From: Lumnitzera littorea
Lineage: Eukaryota > Streptophyta > Magnoliopsida > Myrtales > Combretaceae
Direction: 5' to 3'
DNA length: 64,000 bases
Assembly (NCBI GenBank): GCA_024138015.1
Contig: JAMXBB010000003.1
Coordinates: 16,484,455-16,548,454, forward strand
Shown: positions 1 through 10,799 of the stretch, piece by piece
How positions within the stretch are numbered: position 1 is the first letter of the stretch
How the letters are laid out: every line of letters begins with the position of its first letter
The notes under the pieces: generated by a model
Seen by the model: only the letters and a program-made list of their open reading frames with translations
What the model was told of the DNA's origin: nothing
The model's database searches: none
Made by a program: the position numbers and the translations under genes

Positions 1-350
1 AATTAATTCATTTTAGGAATCTCCATAGTCTAAAATCAAAATTAAGATTGAAAAGTCACATGGAATTAGGTAGTAAATAACAAGATTTACTAAGGATTAT
101 GCAATTCAATGAATTTTATTTAGTCTTGTTTATCTGTTCTTATTTATTTTATTGTTTTTATCTTATTTATTGTTCTTGTTAATTAAAATTATTCTAAATT
201 GTTAAGATTAGATAATTGGTGATTTAGGGTAAATTGCTAATAATGTAGGGTTTCCTTATATTTGTGGTTCTTTATAGGATCGACACTCAGATTTAAATTC
301 GTTTCCTATATCATAATTTGACTAAGTGAACCTACCTATCGACTAGTCAT
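1..350 (+). repeat. 3' end of a family A LTR-like element
   Basis: The stretch around 275-330 carries the phrase 'ataggatcgacactcaga' followed by a degenerate tail. It matches the 3' end of the element that finishes at 9029, where 'gtaggatcgac' occurs at about 8943. The 'ggatcgac' tail is a recurrent feature near the ends of long non-coding plant LTR-type repeats. The right boundary is approximate and no duplication of the target can be checked because the left end is outside the window. Confidence 0.4.
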
Positions 351-2439
351 CTTCTTCCTCATTCAAATAGCAATAGTATAGAAGAGAAAGTGAGAAAAAC
401 ACGATTGAGAAAATCTAATTGGATCCTACTTAATTTGATTAATTTTTAAAGTAAATCAATCTTAAATATGTTGAAGATTTAATTGGTTACAGGGATTTAC
501 ATTGAAAGTTATAACAATTGAACTAAATCAAGTTGAGAAAGTTAAGGTATATCTCTCTAAAATTATCTAATCTGATTTGATGTGATCAATAAGAGTAGAT
601 AACCTTAATCAAAGTATGCTTATATATATAATTAAACATGGAAAAGACGGATGTATAATTAGATTCGATCCAAAACCCAAAAATTAAAGCACAACTTAAG
701 TTTCTCTCTCTAACTTGATCTTAAACCACCTTCAACTTCTCTTTAAGATTTTTCTACACACATTCATAATTGAAGCAAACTAAGGGTCATGTTTTTAGGA
801 GTTTTTACTTACATAAAAACACAGGCTTTGTGTTTGCTATTGCTTCAGTTGGGTGGATCAAAGTTTGTAAAACCCTCCATTGGTAGCCATTATTAAAGCC
901 TCATTATGGATATGAATTGGGTAAAAACCAACACTATAGTAGGCGTTCCCCATAACCAAAAAGCCCAAGCCAACACACTTCTTGACTTTAACCACTGTTG
1001 AAGATTTCTGCACAAGTACTCCATCATCACTGCTCTTCTTTCTTCTTCTACGTGCGTAGTATATGTAAAGGAGCTCTAAACCTAAATTGTGACCCATGAA
1101 CCATGACTTGTACCTTATCTGACTTGTGCTTGCTATTTCAGTAGGTGAGTTTTTTTTTTCTATTTTCTTTAAATTTAGTTGTTTTAGTTATTTTACAAAA
1201 ATCTCCACAAAAATTATTAATTGCTTGCACTAACTTTATTTGTCTTTTTAATGCATGCCTTTTATGCTAGTTTTAATCATGGATTTTTTTTTTCTAATTA
1301 GATTTTGTTATCACCATATTAGTTGATTATATATTTGCATTATGTCATTATTTTCATGATTAGAATAGAGTTCCCATAATTACTGCTTAGTTTCTTAGGA
1401 AAAAATCCTTTTACATAATAGATCTATTAGTGTGAATTTTGTGGTTAAGTTTACAAACATGATTTGTAGGTTCTGTTAGATGGTTAATCGGTGTGTAGAA
1501 ACAATATTTGCATCATAAAAATAACATCTTTTTAAATTTGTATTCTTCAAGAAAATTGCATCTTTGACATGATTAGCATATTTTTCATGTAAAAATTGCA
1601 TGATTTACATAAAATTGCATTTTTTTATGAAGTTTCATGTTAGGCATCTTAGGGTTTTTCATAAAATAAAAAGAAGGGCTTTGTCATGTAGCCAAATTTT
1701 TCAAAAATAAAAAATCTTAATTTATTTTTTTCGAAAGTAGGTCTTTTTAGTTTTTTTTTTTTTAATTGGGAATAAAATTAGTTTCCTAAGTTCTTCAAAT
1801 TAAAAGAATAAATTGTAGGAAAAGGTAAGCCTAACAGTTTTTTCCAAAATAAAATAAACCTACACACTAACGTTTTATAAAAACAAATAGAATTATGTTG
1901 ATTTGATCCCAACAAGTCAGTGTGTAAGTATCTCCAAAGCAACCATTAAAATATGAAATTTTTTTTTAGAAAATTCGTGATAAAATTCACTTTCCTTGTA
2001 TTTTTCTTTTCATGTTTTGTTGTTTTTTACTACATTAGAAAGATAATAAAAAATGAAGGCCCAATAATTAGCCTTTTAATTTCAACATGGTGACTATGGT
2101 CTTAATATGTTAGCACTCGACCCTTTTTTTTCTCTAGTTTTCAAGAATTTTTAATTAATTTTCTATAGGCTAGTGGCTTGATTAAGGTTTTTCGACCCAT
2201 TAATCCTAACCATATTTTTTTTACTAGCTTTGGCTAGTTAGCCACTCAAAAATTATTTTTCTAAAGTATTTTTTAAACATTTAAAAAAAATGTTTTAACT
2301 TGATTTTATGTTAAGTAATTTATATTAAGTAAGCTGAGTTCGGTATAAATTAAACTAGGAAAAAATTCAAAATATGGCTCTACACTACTGTGCTTTATTT
2401 GACTTAATTTTGCTCTTCCTTTTATGTTCCTGATCTTTT
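351..2439. other. AT-rich stretch, no gene seen
   Basis: Only short open frames with no recognisable protein similarity are present. There are several T runs and 'tttttca' type repeats. I see no splice-supported coding sequence, terminal repeats or RNA gene here. Confidence 0.5.
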
Positions 2440-3120
2440 TAGAAAGTTAAGAAAGCCTGGAATGCATCTAAGGCTTAGGTAGTTGCTGTAAAAAAGGCTA
2501 GGAAGGAGACAAATGCAAAGGTTTAGAAGCTGCATGGTCTTTTGACTTTTGAGAAAGATGTGTATAAAGAAGCTATAGAGGTGCTTCTAACAACGAACGA
2601 TGAAATAAAGAGCTTGAGAAGGAGGTGATGGACCTTACACATTGACTATAGGAACCAAAGGAAAAATGCTGATCTTTATGTAAATCTTGCACTTCCCTTA
2701 ACAAGAAGGAGTTTACACTAAATCAATAGATCAAATGATTGAAGGCCGACTCCAACTACCAAAAAGCTCATATCGCCGAGCTAGAGCAGACCCCTAAAGG
2801 AGAAGTTTGTATTGAAGAAGCCTTCAACATAGTAATATTGAGTAAGTGTTATGAGAGGCTACTTCACAAGAAAATCCTTTAAGGGATCAAACTGGCCAGG
2901 GAAGAGATTCTCGAGGTGCATCCCAATTACGATCTTTCTTGCTTAGACTTCAACGAAATTGATGATGAAGATAATGATGACGATGAAGACAAAGATGAAG
3001 AGTTTGGAGAGGAAGATACCAATCTAGTGGTAACTTAAGAAGACCTTGCTTTAGAAGAAGCTTCCCTTAGTAATTAAGATCAATTGGACAATAATGTTGT
3101 CAAACCTCCAACCACATGAA
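2440..3120 (+). pseudogene. Degenerate gag-like coiled-coil relic with acidic tail
   Basis: Translation in shifting plus-strand frames gives a Lys/Ala/Glu-rich segment (KKARKETNAKV, then VYKEAIEVLLTTNDEIKSL) at about 2470-2620. A second segment at 2810-3110 reads KLAREEILEVHPNYDLSCLD and runs into a strongly acidic stretch of Asp/Glu (2950-3020). This order, coiled coil then a 'hPxxDLS' motif then acidic tail, resembles the N-terminal proteins often annotated as putative gypsy-type transposon gag in plants. Several stops and frameshifts interrupt it. The family assignment is an inference; the decayed coding character is seen directly. Confidence 0.4.
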
Positions 3121-3665
3121 CTTCAACTTTCTTTTACTATCAAAACAATGTATTTAGATCAAAATGTTGATCTCCTCATTTGTAGGTTTTATTGGACTTC
3201 TTTTTAAAATAATTGAATCAATTGCCTTTTTGTCATCGATTATGTGATGGTGTACAAATTTTTGTACAAGGTTATTGGTTAGCATGAGTACGACCTATGA
3301 TGTCTGTAAAGACTTTACTTAAATGTGTGATATCTATTTTCTAAGAACTAGGTTAGGATAGTATTGATCTGTAAACCATTGGTGTGTGGACTTAATGTTT
3401 GTTGGTTAACCATTTTTGGTTGGAACCAAATTATTTAGTTTCTTTACGAGCCAACTGAAACTATTTTATTACTCCTACTAATTGAGCAGTTCATTAACTA
3501 TCATTAGGTTAAGACTTAATCAGAAGAACTATATAACAATAAAATGACCAATTGATAGAAATTTTAACTTCATAGAAAGGCTATGATAATATGGTGCCAG
3601 AGTTGTAGCATGGGCAATTACAGACATAACAAAATGTTAATTAGTCATAAAGCAAAATCATTCAA
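3121..3665. other. Non-coding stretch, no gene seen
   Basis: AT-rich sequence between the gag-like relic and the end of the minus-strand integrase. It could include the 3' untranslated region or LTR of that minus-strand element, but I could not find a matching second copy. Confidence 0.4.
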
Positions 3666-3667
3666 AA

Positions 3668-4391
3668 TACAATTTTAGATTATCAACATTCAAAGCCCTT
3701 AGGATGATTTGGCCATCTAACCTTTCTAACCTGTAAGCACCATTGCCAATGACTTCTCATACCCTGACTAAGTCTTCCCAATTTTGGGCAAGGCTTGGTT
3801 GTCTTGTATCTTTGTGGCTTCTATCTTGCAACATACTAGATACTAGTGTTGAAAGACCTTATGCTTTACCTTATTATAGTATCATGCCACTCTTTATTGA
3901 TATGTCACAATTCTAACCTTAAGCTATATGATGTAATTTCTTTAATAATGTTTGAATTTGCTAGGAGTCCAATTTGATTGGCCATGATATCAAAACTTTG
4001 TATGCATAAATTCAAAAGCTCCAATTTAGCAAGTGGCTACGACAACTTTACACTTAAAAATTGTTCTGAATGGGATTTCTCCCTTAAAAGTTTTATAGGC
4101 AGTTTTATATCCCTACAAGATAATGGGAAGCTTGTCTACCAACTTTCCTTTCACTTGATCCACTCATCGCTCCAAACTATAAAGAATTTCTTGTTTACAA
4201 TTTCAATTGAACATTTGACCATGGTCTGCAACCAATGTATATGTAGTCAAATTGCATGCTTCTCATAGAGAGCTTGGAATTTGTCATTGTCAAACTGTAA
4301 GCCATTGTCTGTTATGAACATGTAAGGAACTCTAAATGTTGACCAAATAGAACTAAGTGCAAAAGACTACTTTTTGCTCAGTGATATTTGC
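3668..4391 (-). pseudogene. Ty3/gypsy integrase, C-terminal half (element G1)
   Basis: Read on the minus strand, this holds the second half of a Tat-like gypsy integrase, the enzyme that inserts element cDNA into the host genome. Visible in order: MANITEQKVV; FITDNGLQFDN with the second catalytic Asp; a degraded S-I-E-I-V-N-K segment with the catalytic Glu; WVDKLPIILVGYKTAYKTF; GEIPFRTIFK; and the C-terminal signature NWEDLV followed by GNGAYRLERLDGQIILRALN. There are many stops and frameshifts. The first half, including the first catalytic Asp, lies at 9035-9530. The two are separated by the family A insertion and share the 5-bp repeat CATAG. This copy is not functional. Confidence 0.8.
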
Positions 4392-4396
4392 CATAG
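4392..4396. repeat. Target-site duplication CATAG, left copy
   Basis: CATAG at 4392-4396 is repeated at 9030-9034. Deleting one copy and the intervening DNA rejoins the gypsy integrase frame across the Ala-Met codons, so this is a real insertion footprint. Confidence 0.8.
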
Positions 4397-5859
4397 TTAT
4401 GGGTGTTATTTTACACTCATTTCTTATGTCATTTTCTAGGTAGTTTTGAGTTATTTTGATATAATTGTAATGATAGAATTTTCTATTGTTAATTGTTGTG
4501 AATCTTTCTTCTTTCCAAAATCAAGAAGTTAGAATTGGTCAAATAGTATGAATAGGACCATGTTAATATTAAAAAATAAAAATAAAAATGGTTTTTTATT
4601 TGAAGTTGTAATTTCATATTTTTTATGAAAATAGAAAAAAAATTGAAATTATTATTTCAAATAAATAGTTATTTTTTATTATGATTGACGATGTATTACG
4701 ATACGACAATTTATATTGGTAGAACAAGGATAAAGAATTCTATTAATAGAGTCTTTCATACATTACTTTATTTTGTTTATTTCGATAAAAACTTGGATTT
4801 TAATAATAAGATGGCCCTTAACTTGCTCCCTAATAGCGATAATAATTAACTAATTCATTTTGGTATTGATTGAAGTCATTTCTTGATTTCGTGACTTAAA
4901 TGAAGCAATAAATTGAAAAGAAGGGGATTTAGGTGATTTTTGAAAGAAATTTCACTTATTTTGAAGAATGACTTAAAAATAGTAAGTGTTGGAGAGGATT
5001 TGTCCAAGAATTAAGTGAAGATAAAGACCATGGTTACATTTTACGGCCACATTCCTTTGTCGTGAAGCTTACATCCCTAATTTCTAACCAAAGCTTGAAT
5101 AATTTTTTGCTATGGGTAAGATCATAATTCAACTCTACGATTATGATCTATGACCATGATCCCTTTGTCATTAAATTCAAATTAATTTCTCAAAAAATTA
5201 TTGCAAGGAGTAGTCATGCCTAGACTTCATGGTCGTATACTTACCTATGGACTTTCCATTTAAAGTGTATTTTAGCTAGATTATATAAATAGATGTTAGA
5301 CATAAGCATAAAAAAAGGAAGAGATGTCATAGAGATACGATATAAGTATTTCTTAGGGTTTTATTCAATTTTATCATGAAAGTTCTTCTCTTTATCATCT
5401 ATATAGTGAAAAATTGTTGATGTATAGACCTATAACCTTGAGGTAACATGTAGTGTACTTTATTTGCAATTACTCTAATGAAATTCTCTTATTCTAGTTA
5501 ATTTAGTTAAGTGTTTTGTATCGATCGAGTGTTATTTATAGGCTTTCAACTTAATTATTAGATTTTATGTATTGAAGTCGCGAAGCCAATACATAAATAA
5601 AATTACCATAATTGAAGGGATTTACTATAAGTTTAAAGGTTAGTTATAGATTTCTTTTGGAATTAATATTGATATATTATTTGTTTGTTATGTAATTCCT
5701 ATTTTTAATGTTGTTCAAATTTATTCTATTATTACAAAAGTGATTTGTATAGAATATAATTAGGATTAGAAATTAATAGCAAAGAGATTCCAATTAATTT
5801 AGCGATCGAATTCCTTTGGCTAATAAGAATAAGGAATATATTAGAAACTTCAGGCTACT

Positions 5860-8739
5860 TGTTGAGCCTAGTTTTTTACCCTCCCGATTCTTTTATAAAA
5901 TTAAGTCTTATTTAAACTGATTAGTACTAAACTCTACCTGTTTAATACTGATCCTTGACTAAGGTTTAAAAAAAACCATTTTTTCAATTTGAAAATGTAT
6001 TGGAGTCGCCATCCGACTGGAGTCGAGAAAAAAAGTTAAGTTATAACTAATTGGGTGGATTGCTTATAATTTAGCTACCGATCTATCAATTAAAAAACCA
6101 ATTTATAAAATAGTTTTTTTGAAATCCAGAGATCTAGATCCGAGAGTTAATTTATTAAACCCTAAACAGGTACCACTTTTTAACTTCTCGAATTTAACTT
6201 CACTTTTCAAATATACTTTTTTAATTTCTAAAACAATACATATGACTAAATTAATCAATTTATACGAATATCTAAAAATGGAAAAAAAAAATAAAACTTT
6301 CATATTTTAAGTTGCCCTGTACTTACGTACAGATGCTTATGTACCTACTATTTGGGATCAAACTTCTGTAGTTCGTTTACTAAAAACATAGCGAGTTAAG
6401 TTAATTTTAATTTTGAAAACATGTTAGGTTTACGTTTTTATCTATTTTAATTTATTTGAAGAAATTTCCTAAAGAGCCCTAAATTAGATTTTAATTTTGA
6501 AAACTCTAAAATGGTCCTAATTTGGAAATAATCCAATTATTTTTGTTGATTTTCTAAGTGATAAAAACGATTTTCACTATTTATTATTATTATTATTATT
6601 TATTTATTATTTTATCTATTATGCTTAAAATAAAGAAATAAATGAATAAAACTAAACTTTTTTTTTCTTGCATTTCTTTTCTTCTTTTTCCTTTTTTTTG
6701 TTTTCCTTTTTCCCCTTTTTTTTTTTAATTTTTCATCTCCTTTCCTTTTATATATAATTACAATTATAAGAAAAAAAAAAAAATAAAAGACAATGAACAA
6801 AACAATCGAACCAAATAATCAATCAAGCATATAGGTTAAACTGGGGCTTTGGTTTGGGTTAGCTAGATCGGGTAATTGGGTTGGACTTAGAGCTCCAATG
6901 GGTCATCACATGACCCATATGTGCGTAACAACAGCAATTGACAGGGGTAGCAAGGGGTTTTTTTCGATCGTCTTTTGAAGTGGGTAAGCTTACTTTTATG
7001 GGTATTTTATTAAACTTAGTGGGAATGAGATGGATACCTCAGCCTAAATCAGCCGTTTGGTTGGTGGCGGTGCTGGGTTATGGCCGTGGTGAGGACTACG
7101 TTGTGTGTGGTGAGAGAGTAGCCGGGTGACTATCGTTGTAGTTCGTAGACGTGGGGTATTTGGCTGGTAGGGGGCATCATTGTGGTGTTAGGGATTTAAG
7201 TGTATCGCGTAACTGGGTGGTTTGGTGTTTGGGTAAGGGTTGAATGGCATTGGTGAGTTGAGCTGAGAGTGTTACAGTGGGGGTTCAGTTTTGGTGATGT
7301 TGGGGATTAGGGATGGTGTTTGGAGATTGAAATCTGAGAGAGAGAAGGGTGCTCTATATGCGGTGTTTTGTGTGGCGTGCGATCGAAGAGGTGAGATAAG
7401 AGAGGACAGCCACGAGACAAAGTGATCAGGGGGTGGTGGTGTGCGATTCGGTTATGCTTGTAAGTGAGGGAGAAGGGATACGGTGGCCGCTGGCAGTGGT
7501 CGGATGTAATTAGTTAGGGCTTTGAGGATGGTCAGTCCAATGAGGGGGAGAGAGGTTAGGGAGAGAGAGAGAGGAAGTGGGTTTAGATTGAGAAGGAGAG
7601 TAGTCAGGGAATGCAAGGGTCTAAGTGAGAGAGAGAAGATCGAGAGTGAAGGAGAGATGTCGACAGTAGAAAGGGAGAGAGGTATTTAGTTCTGAGAGAA
7701 CAAAGAGGTGGCGAGAGAGAGAAGTCTAACGTGTGTGTGGGTTCAGTATGTACATAAGTTTGAGAGAAAGAGAGTTGAGAGAGAGCAAGTTTGAGAGAGA
7801 GAGAGTCAGTAGGGGAAAGAGAGAGAACATTAGTGGGGGGGAGAGAGAGTTTAGTGAGATCCGAGAGTGAGAGAGAGTGCAGTAGAGAGAGGGAGAAAGA
7901 TAGTAGAGAGAGAAAGAAAGGGGATTGGTATTGAGAGAGAGAACGAGAGGTCTATTTCTGTTTTTCAAAAGTAGGTTCCCCCCTATGTGAAATTTGAATG
8001 TCCCTTCCCCCTACTGTTTGTGTTTTTTGAAAAATTCAATCCCTCCCCCCCTGTTTGTGTTATCCCCTTTTTTAATTGTTGATTTTTTTTAAAAAGAGAA
8101 AGTGAGAGGAAGAAGAGGAAAGGAGAGAAAAAAACGAGGGGAAAGATATTTTGTTATCACGGCCAATTATAAAGTGCCATGTATTGCAATTAGATATGTA
8201 GCCTAATAACGGCCTAACATATGGCCAAGGGTAGAGCTTGAAAAAAGGAAAAGATAAAAAAACTGCCTTCATGCATCTAGTAAGTGTTGAAATCCTAATC
8301 TCCAATTAAACTCAATTGCAATGTTCATGTATTTATTTATTAGGTTGTTAGCTTGTGCCTTATCCATATATGTAATTAAGACTAGGTCAATTTGGGCTAA
8401 ATATAAATCTAAGCCCAAGTTCAATAGTCCTTTATTTAAGTTATTTAAATTGAAAAACTATTCTATTAAAACTATCTAAAGAATTTTTTTATTATTATTT
8501 TTAAATTCCCTATTTTTTTTTGTGAATTTTCAAATTTTCCTAAAATTTTCCATTTTTTTGTATTTTTTCTAAATTTCTTATTTCTTATGCTTTTTCTTAT
8601 TTTCCTATTCTTTTGTACTTTTCTAAATTTCTTTGTTTTTTTTTCTTTAATTTCCTATTTTTTTTGTATCTTTTCTGATTTAAGACCCTATAACCTAATT
8701 TGAAAAATAAAAGAAGAGGACAAAAATTAGGTGTCTACA
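5860..8739 (+). mobile_element. Family E solo-LTR-like element, copy E1
   Basis: It begins TGTTGAGCC and ends GTGTCTACA, giving TG..CA termini, and is flanked by CTACT (5855-5859) and CTATT (8740-8744), a 5-bp TSD with one C/T mismatch. At 2,880 bp it has no pol or gag. It shares internal landmarks with copies E2 and E3: 'ggagtcgccatccga' (near 6002), a 'cttacgta..ggatcaaac..gtagtt' segment (6320-6375) and a T-rich tail (8480-8690). The middle (6840-7980) is clearly richer in G than the surroundings and holds long GA tracts. It is nested in the family A element. Confidence 0.8.
7540..7960 (+). repeat. Imperfect GA-rich tract
   Basis: Runs of 'gagaga' interspersed with single substitutions over roughly 400 bp inside E1. 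Apparent small open frames on either strand here are low-complexity Ser/Leu or Arg/Glu strings and not genes. Confidence 0.8.
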
Positions 8740-9029
8740 CTATTACATGTTAATCTCTTGATGATCAGAGTTTAGAAATCATTATTTGTAGTTATTTAGG
8801 GTTGTTGATTAATTGCATTATTAGTTGTTAGTTATTAATTAATTCTTATGTGCTCGAAATCCCTTCAATCCTTTAATTCATTATTACCATTGTTATTCAA
8901 TTTTAAATGGAGTAATTTAAAGCGAGTAAGTGTTCAGTCCTTGTAGGATCGACAACCTTAGACTTGAGTGTCCTCTATATTATTACTTGACAAATGTAGT
9001 TGCTTAAACAACTCAATACACGTAGATTA

Positions 9030-9530
9030 CATAGCTTCGATTTCTACTCATTTTATGAAATAATCAATTGTAACTCGAATATGTTGTTGTTGCTTCGTGG
9101 CCTTTGGAAAGAGTCTAAGAATATCTAACCTCCAATGAGCAAAAAGGCTAAGGATTGGTTAGAGGTTTAAGTTTACTAGATGATGTCCGATCAATCACCC
9201 CATGCTTTTGGCATTACAAGCAATGCTGCATTGATTTCTGGCATCCTCTTTCATTGTATGCTAATAATATCTAGTCTAAGAGCTTAGATAGTTAAAAGCC
9301 TATGACTTTATATGATTACTATAGACTCTTGCGTGAATGATAGAAATCAACCTCTAAGTCCTCTTACCTGCTCCAATTTAAGGACTTAGCTAACATGGTC
9401 TACCGAATCCTTACCCACCGCCCAAATTCAAGAGGAACAAGTTATTGTGCTAAGTTGATCTAGCTACGCATTCGAACTATCATGAGTTAAACCTCCTCCT
9501 TAAAATAAGAGAATATCTAATTTTAGAAAG
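9030..9530 (-). pseudogene. Ty3/gypsy integrase, N-terminal half (element G1)
   Basis: The minus strand shows the zinc-finger region of integrase (YYYHTMKEDARNQC then ACNAK, about 9150-9300) and then the start of the catalytic core with WRLDILRLFPKATKQQ and TIDYFIK, which supplies the first catalytic Asp. The frame breaks at CATAG (9030-9034) and resumes at 4391. Upstream (higher coordinates) coding similarity fades by about 9480-9530, where an LTR-like piece begins. The RNase H, RT and gag of this element are not seen. Multiple stops make it a dead relic. Confidence 0.7.
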
Positions 9531-9536
9531 AACCTG

Positions 9537-9833
9537 TGAAGAAAAAAATAAAGCTGTCGTGAAGAGTTAATTATTAGTTATTGGTGATTGTTTTTCTGGT
9601 TGTTTTCTGGATTAGATGTTGTCTGGTTGTTTGGTTGTTTTTTATTATTTTTCTTACAGCTAGATAGTAGGATAGAGTTGCATGTCTTGGCTGATATATG
9701 TGATAAAGTTAGATCAGCCAGAGATCCTATTTTTTAGGGATACATCAGTTATCATACAGCATTGAAGTTGTGTATATATTCCGTTCGCTACAATTAATAA
9801 AATTGAAGGAGAATTTTTCCTCAAAACTTCTTC
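9537..9833 (+). mobile_element. Short LTR-like segment next to the IDE exons
   Basis: It starts TGAAGAAA and ends AAACTTCTTC. AACCTG is present at both edges (9531-9536 and 9834-9839). On the plus strand it looks like a U3-R-U5 tail, with 'gtgtatatattccg', then 'aataaaa', then a T/C-rich end. No second copy was found in the window. It could be a solo LTR or the 5' LTR of the gag-bearing element at 10.8 kb; no primer-binding site follows it. Confidence 0.4.
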
Positions 9834-9834
9834 A

Positions 9835-10766
9835 ACCTGAAAACCAGTATTAGTGTGGTTCACGCCGTAATGAAGACCAGCAACTTGAGCATTGTAAGCT
9901 GAAACGCAGAAGACAGAAGATTAACAACCTAACGTGAGAACCAACCTAAACTATGCAAACAAGTCAGAATATAAAGAAAGAGCTTAAGTCTCCAGAGGAG
10001 AAAAGGATATTATATCAATGGACTGTATAAATTAAAAAGGAAAAAGAGAAGTTCTCATTCTCAAACAGTAACTATGGATGGAACAAAATGAAAGCATTTC
10101 ATTCAGTTTAATCAGTGGTTCCCTTCAAAACTTACCAAATTCATTCAAGTGATCCATCAACAACCTTGTAAATATGTCAGTGAGGACTTTAGCTTCAGGG
10201 GAGCTGTTAGTTGGGGGACAATTGAAATCTATTTTAACATACGCCTTGGGTGAGGAGAACATATTATCAGGCTTGAACCACAAGATGGAGTACGATGATT
10301 TCCTCAAAAGAACTGGATGTTTTGTCTGTTCAAAGGTTCATTAATAACAAGAGGCAGATTTAGAAGAGAAATTATGAATATTTTAGTCATCGTACCTTAT
10401 CCTGTGCATTTTTCAGAGACAAATCGGTAGTGATAAAGGCATTAGGACTTGGAAGATGCAGGTTTACATCAGGAGCTGATTGCATCCACTCCTGCAGGTC
10501 AAATCAAGATAGCATTTTAATTAACCAAAAACCGACATTATATAGACACACTCTTGATTTACTAGTCAACCAAGTGTCTAACTAACACAACCAACACACC
10601 TGAATCATCAAGTTGCTGATCCTATCCACAGAATATGCAGTTCCATACCAAGGTTCAGTCAAATTTGTGGTGGCTTCAAATTGCTTAGATTCCGAAAAGA
10701 TTCTGCACCATGAAAGACGAGATGGTATCAAAGAAAACACAGAGACACAAGTGATTTGCACTCACC
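9835..10766 (-). pseudogene. Insulin-degrading-enzyme-like (M16 peptidase) gene fragment, four exons
   Basis: Four minus-strand segments match consecutive exons of plant insulin-degrading enzyme, a zinc peptidase of family M16: 10600-10702 (ATTNLTEPWYGTAYSVDRIS), 10396-10491 (EWMQSAPDVNLHLPSPNAFI), 10136-10325 (PVLLRKSSYSILWFKP, then KAYVKIDFNCP) and 9837-9898 (AYNAQVAGLHYG, then NTGFQ). Introns of 108, 70 and 237 nt all have GT..AG ends, the codon phases join, and no stop interrupts about 150 codons. This is the middle, non-catalytic part; the HxxEH zinc site is not in it. Similarity stops at an LTR-like end (9834) on one side and before gypsy gag at about 10,770-10,840 on the other. It could be a captured or duplicated fragment, a shredded gene, or part of a gene whose introns are expanded by transposons. 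The family call is strong; functional status is unknown. Confidence 0.85.
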
Positions 10767-10799
10767 AGGACAGTTCATATATTTGAGTCAATAAAAAGG

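Larger units (their letters stand above)
4397..9029 (+). mobile_element. Family A non-coding LTR-like element, itself interrupted
   Basis: Bounded by the 5-bp repeat CATAG and inserted in the G1 integrase. It starts 'ttatgggtgttattttac' and ends shortly after a 'tgtaggatcgac' segment at 8942-8953. Without the nested family E element (5860-8739) it is about 1.75 kb. No open frame has recognisable protein similarity. Length, TSD size and absence of genes fit a solo LTR or a non-autonomous LTR element. The termini read TT..TA rather than the canonical TG..CA, which may be decay or may mean a different class. Orientation is by convention. Confidence 0.65.

Noticed and set aside
3978..4268. 96-codon plus-strand open frame
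   Set aside because: It is the antisense shadow of the decayed gypsy integrase on the minus strand, which has clear motifs.
7726..7968. Ser/Leu-rich minus-strand open frame
   Set aside because: It is the translation of an imperfect GA repeat with no sequence complexity.
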